Below, piece by piece: positions 26,509 to 36,900 of a DNA stretch of 64,000 nt. A program made the position numbers and the translations under genes. The stretch's first letter is position 1; every line of letters begins with the position of its first letter. The stretch covers positions 63,817,529-63,881,528 of the forward strand of contig NC_134456.1 in NCBI RefSeq assembly GCF_047948215.1, read 5' to 3'. The stretch comes from Lycorma delicatula. Lineage: Eukaryota > Arthropoda > Insecta > Hemiptera > Fulgoridae. Below the pieces are notes generated by a model. The model ran no database searches. It was given only the letters and a program-made list of their open reading frames with translations, and was not told the origin of the DNA.

Positions 26509-29500
26509 ATAATAAAATACATTGAACAAAAATACTATTATAAATTTTTATTATTTAATGTAGTAGTTGACTGAATAAAGTTATATAACTTTTAGTTATC
26601 TAAAGATTTAATATGTCTGAAGATTTCGATACAAATGATTAGTGTTGATATGCATAATTTAATTATATTATTTATATTCTTTTAATTAGCAAGATAAGAT
26701 AAAAATAAAAAAAATGTTGTTATTTCAGCTATTACACCAAAGCAAATTAAAACGAATAAAGTTATTTAATAATAAGTATATTTAATTTTATTTGTAGTGG
26801 TTTAAATAAATGACACATCTAATTCATTTAACTTGGCCAAAATTTAATTAGTATAAAGCCAATGTTTGATTACAAAAAAGGAAAAATCTTTCTTTGTGCA
26901 AGAAAGACCTAAAATGAGGATTGTTCAGTCTCATTAAAAGTAAATTTCTTAATAGCCTGATTGATTTCTTTGTTTTGATTCGCTTGCCAAATGACTGTTT
27001 ATTCATTTACCCAGTATATAGTATTATAATTGGAAAACAGTGTAAAAAATAATATAGTCAAATGCTAAATTAAAAAAAAAAAAAAGTATATACAGTATAT
27101 ACTGCCCCCAGCATGATTTACATATTGCAAACTACGGTTCACTACTTAATAGAACAGAAGAAACTAAGTAATCAAGAATTGTCTTTTGTAATTACCTTTT
27201 TCTTGAATGCTGAAATTAAGTACCAACTTCCATGGCAGAGTGGTAGCTTATCAGCCTTTCATCTGGAAGGTCCCAGGTTTGAATCCTGGGTGGTCATTAC
27301 ATTTTTCATTCTTTACAAAACAAATTCCCATTCTATATTATTCCATGCTTTGAGCTTTTCACAGCATTAGAACACCACTATCTTCAGCATATTATTTATT
27401 GTTTTCTTTGTTAAATAATTGTAGAAAACACTGTTGATTATATTTACTTGGAATGGATTTTTGTATCTGCATACAGATTTATATCTGCACACTTATTATA
27501 AAACAGAGTTGGATGAATCATACCCTCTTTTTACTGTGTATCATACAGAATATCTTTACCTTATTACTCAAAAAAATACTTGAGAAATTGAAATTCAGAA
27601 CATTAGTGTGTATAAAATTTACATGTAAAGTTGTAAATGCCAAAAGTACTTCTAAAAAGGAGAGGAAAAGGGGATCCATTTTTATATTGATGTAAAAGAA
27701 CATGTTATTACTAAATATTTAGCAGTCAATGGTATTAACATCGCCACACAATGGTACTTAAAACTCTAGTACTATATTAAAAAATAAATGTGATTTTCTA
27801 AAACATTTTAGAAGTATTAAATTTTTGATCACTGTAGTTTTTATGGTTCATATAAAGTAAAGAAATGATACTGTTTTTTTTTTTATGAGTTGACTATTAT
27901 ATAAGAACCAGAATGTTGGTTTTATTCTTTACCTGTCGAAGGGTTTGTAAATATATGGAAAACACAGGTAGTAGTAGGTTCTCTCCATTTTCAATGACTA
28001 TTTATTATTTCTGATGAACACATATTGGATTTTTAAGGAGGATGATTATGATATTTTGTTATTATTTAATGTAACTTTTGAATAGAATTAGATAAAATGT
28101 GTTTCTTTATCTATTGATTGTATTATATTAGATAAAAATCCAATCTATTTGATATAATGTGTAGATGATGAGGTTACGTCTGGGATCGGAATCATTCTAA
28201 AAGAGACCTTTAATTAAAATTTAGTTGTTACTCCATGAGATGTTCAAATGTAAAATTATCAGTTAGTAATGGTATTAATATTTAATACTAAGTGTAAAAA
28301 TTCACTACTAATATTAATTAATTGTAGGAAAAAATAGAAAACTAGTTATATATATATATATATTATAACATTTTTAATAATATAAATAACATTCTCTCTC
28401 TTTATCAAGTTGCCATAGATAATGCTGCAGAATTCCACTAAAAGGTATAACTTCATGCTGGAACTTTCTTTCTAACACTCCTTTACTCATTAAATATATG
28501 TTATATGAATTAACAGGTAACATTATTATACAGGAGTGATTCACAAGTAGCATTATTTCTTTAATTTTTTTATGAACAATACTGCTATTTATATAAAAAA
28601 AAAATACTGTTCACATTATATTTTTATGCATAACTCAAATAATTTTGTTTTGCAAAATGTTCTATGTATTCTTTATGATCCTTAACACAAACGTTTTCTT
28701 ATTCTTCTTTCCAGAATAAATGACTTTTTTTAATTATTCATAAATTAAATTAAAATTAACTTTATGTACAGAAAAGGAAAACTGCATTTCAACTAACTCA
28801 TAGAATATTACAAACTGAAGGAGTTCAGGGATTATTTCGTGGATTAGTTCCAACTTTTGCTCGTGAAATGCCAGGATATTTCCTTTTTTTTGGAGGTTAT
28901 GAGGGTACTCGCTATTTGCTTACCCCTGCAGGATACAGTAAAGAAGAGTGTGGTAAGTAGTTTTTATAAATAACTAAAAAATATAGTTTTTTAAAATTAA
29001 TTTTTTATTTTCTGTACTTGTCTGAGCTCTATTTGCGTATGAAATGAAATGAGCTAGATGATAGATGAAAAAATATCAAATTCTTGTTCAGATTTTTTAA
29101 ACAAGTGAAATTTTGATCTCTTATTGACTGGAACGTTTTTTAATCGATTCGATGTTAATGACTCTAGATACTTAATTATTTCTGCAGGCCTGAATTTTCT
29201 ATTGATTTATTGTTTCAGCAGTTGTTATGTTCTGCATACACTTGTAACATATCGCAGGGCTATTTACCTTAATTTTCAGTTTTTCAAAAACTAGAATGGC
29301 TCAAAGTATAACAGAATTATTTATTTGTCCCTAGCTTAATATTGCTTGCCTAGTTGAACTAGTTTAAAGATCTTTTCTGAGTCAGGTTAATAATTGGAGA
29401 GTGGTATGTTTTGTACATTTTTAGTTTCTTACCATAGAACTTTTTATGTTCAGAAAGCTGTGCATCAATATAACACAAAAGATACTAAGCAGTTCCCTAC

Positions 29501-32500
29501 ACAATGTGATATTACTTAGAAAGAAAACCATACTACATGGAGATAAGAACATTTAATGTGATATGAAATAACAACTGTAAAAAAACTGCATGAATGTAGA
29601 CTAATTAGTGGATATTTTATCAAATTTATATCCTTATGGTGTTGATGAGTTCCTCACCAATGTTTCTTAAATTTAATGTTTTATGAATACGTAACTTTTT
29701 TTATTTCCTTTCAGACTGGAGGATCTGTGCTCTGCATACTAATTAAGATATTTACAATTTTTTGATGCCAATGTTATTAGAACAATTTTTTTTATAATCA
29801 ATGGAATATGTAACTGATTTGGGTATATACTATTATTACTGTTTTTTTATGATACTAATTATCTATATTTTATTAGTTGTATGTGTGTGAAATATTCACT
29901 TCAGAGAGGTTTAATCTGAAATATGATTTATGTGACAAAAGGAAAATTAAATGAAGGCAATTTCAGGGAATGTTACTACTGGATAATCCCAGTTACAGTA
30001 ACTGCCTTAATTTCAAATTGTTCACACCTGTATTTGAACTCAAAAGAAAGAGAAAACAAAATTGAATGGAAAAACTTATTGTCATACCTTTAAGTGATTC
30101 TTAAAGCAGCCAAAAGCACTTTGCTGTATTGAACATATTCAATATTCTATATCAGTATACTTCGGTTTGACATAGTTAAAAGGGAAGTAGGGTGAGCAAT
30201 ATCTAGAGGTGGTGTATTTTCGTATAATTAAAGAAATAATAAATTTTTAAATGTTGTGATTTCACTGTGATACTAATAATGAGGCTTAATTTACTAAAAT
30301 TTAGTAATCGGGCATATCTAGCCATCTGTTTTAATTGGAAGTATAGGGAATTTTAATGTTGTGATAATTATAATTTGAATGATAGATTAAAATTAAAGGT
30401 GTGCTTAAATTGTTAAAAATGATTCAGGTATCTTTCTTTGTGATTAGTTTTCCCTATTAATTTTTCATATAGTGTTCTGACTTGAGGTGTTTCATGTCAG
30501 ACAAGTCATTTTCTGTGTTATGAAAATTTGTGTTTTCTTTAATTTCTTTTATTATTTATGAATAATATACCATCTATAACCAAGTTTAAGAACATACATA
30601 CTGTAATTTATTATCACAGCATAAAATGTTTGTAGTATTATGTAAATATTTTAAATGTAGTTTATTTATATTTTTAAATATCAATAACTATAATTTTTTT
30701 TTAAATTTAATAGCAATATTTTTGCTTTTTATGAAGTATCTCATGTTTTTTATAATAAAATAACACTGCTCTATATTGCATTATAAATATAGATACTGTT
30801 CGTTGATGAAGTTTTATTGAAATGAGTTTTAAACATATTTATGTTAGAATAACAAATATTTTTGTGAAAAAACATAGTTTAGCAAGAAACTGGATGGTTT
30901 CAAGTAGATTAATTTATAGGAAATGACAATTTTATTGAATGTGACAATGGATTGACACATTCAAATTAAATGCAATTGAAATTATTTTTAAATTTGATGT
31001 TTAAACTTTTAGGGCCAATAACTACAATGGTTGCAGGGGCAGTAGGTGGATTATGCCTCTGGACAGCTATTTTTCCATTTGATGTTGTAAAATCAAGAGT
31101 ACAAGCAGGAAATATAGAAGGATCTCTTTTACACAACACTGTTTCTATTTTTAAAAATGAAGGTAATTGAAACTATACATAACATTTTACATTTGGCTTG
31201 TGATTTTTGGCTTTTTGGGTAAGCAGAGTCAATAGATTCATTTACACAGTTTGATAAATGACTCTCTTAAAACAGCTTTTTAAATTTACTACTATCAGTT
31301 AATTAACAAAACTTAAGTGTATGTTAATTTTGATTTCTAAACTTTTAGAATAAAGTGTGTTTATAGATCAATTAATGATGTTCAGCCATTCAGTTGTATT
31401 TGACATTTGGCAATTCCATAGGTGAATGTTCCCCATGATTGTCGGTCACATACAGCTTTAAGCTGCACTATTATCCTGTTGGTCACTTTTGATAGTATCA
31501 AGCCAGTGTATCTGTGGTCATCCTGTTTTTCTTTTTCCACTAACCATACTAACCATAATCAAAGTTTCTAAGCAATTAGCACGCATGATGTGGCCAAAGT
31601 ATGTAAGTTTAAGTCTTGTGATTTTAAGCTTGAGTGAAATTTCTGGTTTTATACATTCAAGGACTTCTTTGTCTCTGATTCTGTTTACAATCATGGACAA
31701 GAATGTAGCAGATTTTTTGTTCAGAGATTAGGATAGATACCATCCTAATTCAAGCACTACAATAATCATTCGTGCTTCACATAATGTTATGCTGCTACAT
31801 TTGTGTTTTATTCTACTATCAGGTTTCATGCCCAAAATCAGTTATTGATAATTATTTTGATTAAAATGTAATTTAAGTAAGTAGGTTTCAGTGTTCTTTA
31901 ATGACTGTGAACTCGTAAAATCTTAAGAGTGGTATGGATTCTAATATCATGAGAGTATTGCTGTATTACAATAGAGGATATACACGTATTGTGGGTTGAG
32001 ATAGATTTCACCTATATTATCTTTCACTAAAAAGGTGGCTGAAGAGATAATTCTCCACTGAAATTTTACATATCTTGTCTGCTTCAGAAACCTTTTACAT
32101 CATCTCCTCTTGTACTACATTAATCTTAAGAAAAACCTGTGATTTAATATTCATCACCCTTTTTGTTGTGTTATTTGTCTCTTTTCAATTCCTTCTTTCT
32201 TATAAAAATTCTACGGCAATTAGTTTAGGCTTCACGGATGAAAACTGACCATGTTTTTGAGACCAAAGGAATGACAGTTATTGAAACTACTGCATTTTTT
32301 GTGGGTATTACCTGTGAATTTATTAGAAATTTTATTTCCTTTCTGCAATATAAAATAAACATGCACTTTCTAAAATACAATAAAGGTCAGGTGGTAAACT
32401 TCAGGACCCTGGAATTTAAAACATAATTGCATTCAGGAAATTGAAGGATGTGAAGTATATTTGTGGACAAAAAGTGTCAATGGAAAAACCAGCGTTTAAT

Positions 32501-33826
32501 AAACCCCATAGATCACTGAAGTTAAGTTCCATAGTTGCTGTATTTAGTGTCATTATTTATTGACATTTAGTAATCATGATAACCAAAGCAGTTGAAGCTA
32601 CAATTTGCAGCGACTGATGTAGCAGTTGATGCTATTTACCAGTGGCGGCTCGTGTAAAGGCAATTTGAAAATGCAGCACCCCTTCCACTTCCACTTGATA
32701 TTATCGATAACATTTAATATAATAAATTCTTTTTTCTTTAATTCTTTCTTTATATAATCCTTAGCTTAATGTCAGTAGTCATCTCTCAGTTTATGGAAAA
32801 GGTACAAAAATCTTTTTATGGAACTGTGCGCTTCACAGTTGCAGTGGGGTGTGTTTGGCTGTTGTGCACATACCAACATAGGAAGCTGCATGTGAGGCTG
32901 CAAGGGAGAGAGAACACTGTTGCTCCTGCAGTGCCGACCCTGGCATGTTAGTGGAAGGTAGTTGTTTTTTTTTACTCCACGTGTGTTGTGCTTAAATACT
33001 ATGTACCATATTCTTGAATTTGACAAAAAGTGTAGAATTAGATTATTATCCTGCTTCCAGCTATTATCTGATTCATTTTTTTTGGTTCTTTTACTTTACA
33101 GATAACTTTAACCATGGCCTTGAAAAGCCCAGAAAAAAATTTTCTGGAGCAGCACCCCCACTAATTTTAGCTATAAGCTGCCACTGCTACTTACAATTTA
33201 TATAAATAATTTGTATAATGGGTAGTAATACCAATTCAAATCCCATGTTCTAGAAAAATGGTATACAATGAAATAAACAGTACTGGAAATGAAATAATGG
33301 TGAAAAGTTAGTAAATAAATACTATTTGCATTCAAACTTGTACAAAATAGAAATGTATTCTGAAATAGTAGTTTCTAATTCCACTAACAGACTGCAGTGA
33401 TTTTAGCAGAATATTTAGATTTATTTAAGAACATATAATTATAAAAGCCTGCTAAAATTGGAATTTGAAACAATGGTAAAAAAGTTATGTAGATAAAATT
33501 ATAATTTTTTCTACAGAACTAGACATGAATTGGAAATGATGATTTATCTGTTTATTAAAATTCATTATGATCAATAAGTGAAAACTAGTATTTTATATTT
33601 TTATAAGTTTAAATTACTCTCATTTGTTTAAGTTAAATTCTTAAGTATTATGTAATTTATTTTATATAGTAAATAAATATAAATAATATTTTGTTGTTTT
33701 TAAAAAAAAAGCGCTATCACATTCATTTTTTTCTATTTTTAGATGAGTTAGTACAAATAATGATTTTATGTATTTTTTTCTAAGAGGAATTATCATTTTA
33801 TTTATATATAAATAAACATATGAAAG

Positions 33827-33901
<75 letters not shown>

Positions 33902-36900
33902 GAGATGTGCAAATTAAATTTTATTTATTTACTTGATTAATATTTTACTTTTTTATCAAATGTTTTAGAATTTTAAAAGAATAAATTTAAGAAAAAACTA
34001 ATCAAAAGAAAAACTTTGAACAGTCAACATTTTTTACATTGAAAAAATAACTATTTTTTTTGTAGGAAATTTAATTTTGTTAAAATTTTGAGGTGCAATA
34101 GATATGTTTGTAACAATACAGACTTTTATTGTACCAAAACAAGAGCAGCTCAGTTTCACTATAACTGTGTAAAAATTAATCAACTCATTTTAATACGTTT
34201 GTGATAATTCATTTTGATAATAGTTCTGTTTCTTGATTCTTTTTTTTTAAGTGTTACAGCAACCATTGGTTGGTGATACTAGTTTGGGCTTGAACTTTTC
34301 TATCTTTCTATGTCAGGTCACATATGAAAATTTAGTTGTACTGATAGGCAAACTTCATTTTTAATTATAATTCACTGAACATTTTATGAATGACAAAGAA
34401 CTCTATAACTTCATTTAGTACTATTGTTAAAAGGATTATGGCTTTATATTTTATATATAGCATTTACATTGCCATACATTTGGGTACTTGTACGCTCTTT
34501 TTTATTGTTTTGCTGATAATTGTTAATGCTTTCAATGTAATCTTTAAATGTTGTTATCTTATTTTTATTTTACTCTTTTCTTGCTTTGCTTTTGGATGTT
34601 TCCTTTCTAACATTTTCACTAACATACCTCACTAACATTTTTTAATTTTAAGTTTTTGTTCTTTAGCGGTTAGTTGAGTAATAATGAACTAACATTTATG
34701 AACTGTAAAACCCACGTATCCATGTGGTCAGTATCTGTGGATACCAGCACAAAAAAAAATCAATAAAGTGTACCTGAAATATGTTTTTCATATATTTCAA
34801 AGATGTATATGAATATATGTATATTCACTTTAATATATGCATGTGACTTAAGAATTGGGAAATTTTACAACCTCAGGTGAATTGTCAGACCAGAGAATGA
34901 CGATATGTATAGACTATTACTACTGATCAATTATGTAAAAGTGATTACTTTATTATCTTTCTTTCAGAAAACATTTTCATTAGCCTTTTTTAGAAAACAA
35001 GTTATTAAATGCAATGTTTTTATTGTGTAGTCCACATTTTATCATTAAAGCTGCAAAAAGGAAATCTCACTTCATTTTAAACTGTTAAATAAATTCAAAA
35101 TTTCAGTAATGAATAGATTGTAGGATGAACTCACAAAACCAGCTCTTTTAACATTAGTAAAATGTTTTTGTAAAATATATAAATTAGAGTTTCTACTCAT
35201 AGATAAGTATGTAAATGGAAAACGACATGATGCATACAAAAACTCAGAATTTGCTACTAACTCATGTTTTCTACTACTCAGAATTTTATCCACATTCACT
35301 GTTAAAATCTTGTAGATATGAGAGGTATACAGTACAGAATTACCATCTATAAAGTATGTTGCCTTATCATATACAGAATTTTAGTTTACTTGAAGTAATT
35401 TTCTTCCAAAACTCTTTTGTTGAGACCAACAGGTTGGTATATTTCTGCTTTTATTTTATTATATTTAAGATTGGCAATCAAATGTTTAGGTGAATCTCTA
35501 TTAAATCATATAGATCTGAGTGATTTATCAAACTTGATAGAAGATCAGTTAGAGCAAGAGATTTGGACTGCTCCACTGGAATTAGTCGATAAGGTTTCTA
35601 ATTTGTATCTTGAAGGAAGATTACAGGATTTATGTTCATATCAAAAATTAAAAGAGATTTCACAAAGAAGTAAGTATTAACAATAAAAATTTTTTTCATA
35701 CGTTGTGAAATATTTTTGCGCTTGTGAAATTTTTAGGTCTCTCTTATTCAATTAAAAAAATAATAGAATGGAGGCTTTTTTACCAGAAATAACAGGAGGT
35801 TGTAATCGAGTCAGATTCCAGAAACATTAACTATGGAGACCTTGAACTTTTACCAAACGCTCATAAAAGTAGACTTCTACTAATTTTTGTGTTTTACTGA
35901 AAACATAAAACAAACTACTATTTATTATTATGGAATGCAATAAAAGAAGTAATTTTTTACACCTCTAATTAATTATTTATACATTCATAGTTAATATATT
36001 ATTTTAACATAGAAACATTAACATTGGATGTATGAATTTTCTTTCTTTCTAAAAAGAAGCAATTATTTATTTATTATTTTTTTAAAAGGTAGATACTTTT
36101 TAGTGTAAACTTGGAAGTTGGATTTAGATCAATGCAGTTCTTTACGATAATCAATTTAATGGAGGCAAAAGTTTTTGTGGTAACTAAATCAGTAAAACGT
36201 TATCTTCTGTATTTTCACAGAAAGTGTAATACTATGTAATCTCTGTGTAACATTTAAAAAAAATGAAAACACATTTGAAATAAAAGAAATGTAAAACACT
36301 AAAAAGATTATTCATAAATGACATTATAATTTCAAATCAAGTGATACACTACTATTAGTTCTAGTCCAATGCATGCATGTATTTAGTAAATAATCGTGTT
36401 ATGCTTACCATAAGCCTTGTTTTGGTATTATTTTGACTTGAGATGTTTACCACCATTTCAGTTGAGAAATATTGGAAGCTCAGTTAGGGAGTCTAAACTC
36501 TCAAGTATTGATTTTAAACAAATGACAATATTCATCCCTCTGCAATATTTGCTCTGACATCAAATAAAAGTTGTATTTATAAATTTTTTACTGCTTCAGT
36601 CATGTGTAGAATTTATTAAATGACAACAGAATAAAAAATCCATAGCAGGTAATAACCAAATACTATTCTGGCCAAATCTTATGTTTATAAAAGTACTTTA
36701 AATTGAATAATTAAACATTTCAGTGTGTATGCCATTTACTCTGTTAAAAAAAAGTTTTATTATTATTGCACAGTTTAGGAAGATGCATTCTGGTTTTTAT
36801 TTAACAGCATATTTTATAAGTTTTGTGGTTACTGAATTACCATACATTGCAGTTAAGTAGCATATTGCTTAAAAACAATTCAATTTACTATACCTATATT

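Noticed and set aside
34390..34635. A small hydrophobic membrane protein
   Set aside because: A T-rich low-complexity stretch translates to Phe/Ile/Leu by composition; no supporting start context, homology or splice sites.
35470..35669. An alternative exon of the ornithine carrier
   Set aside because: In the carrier frame it gives a stop after six codons, and its peptide has no carrier similarity.
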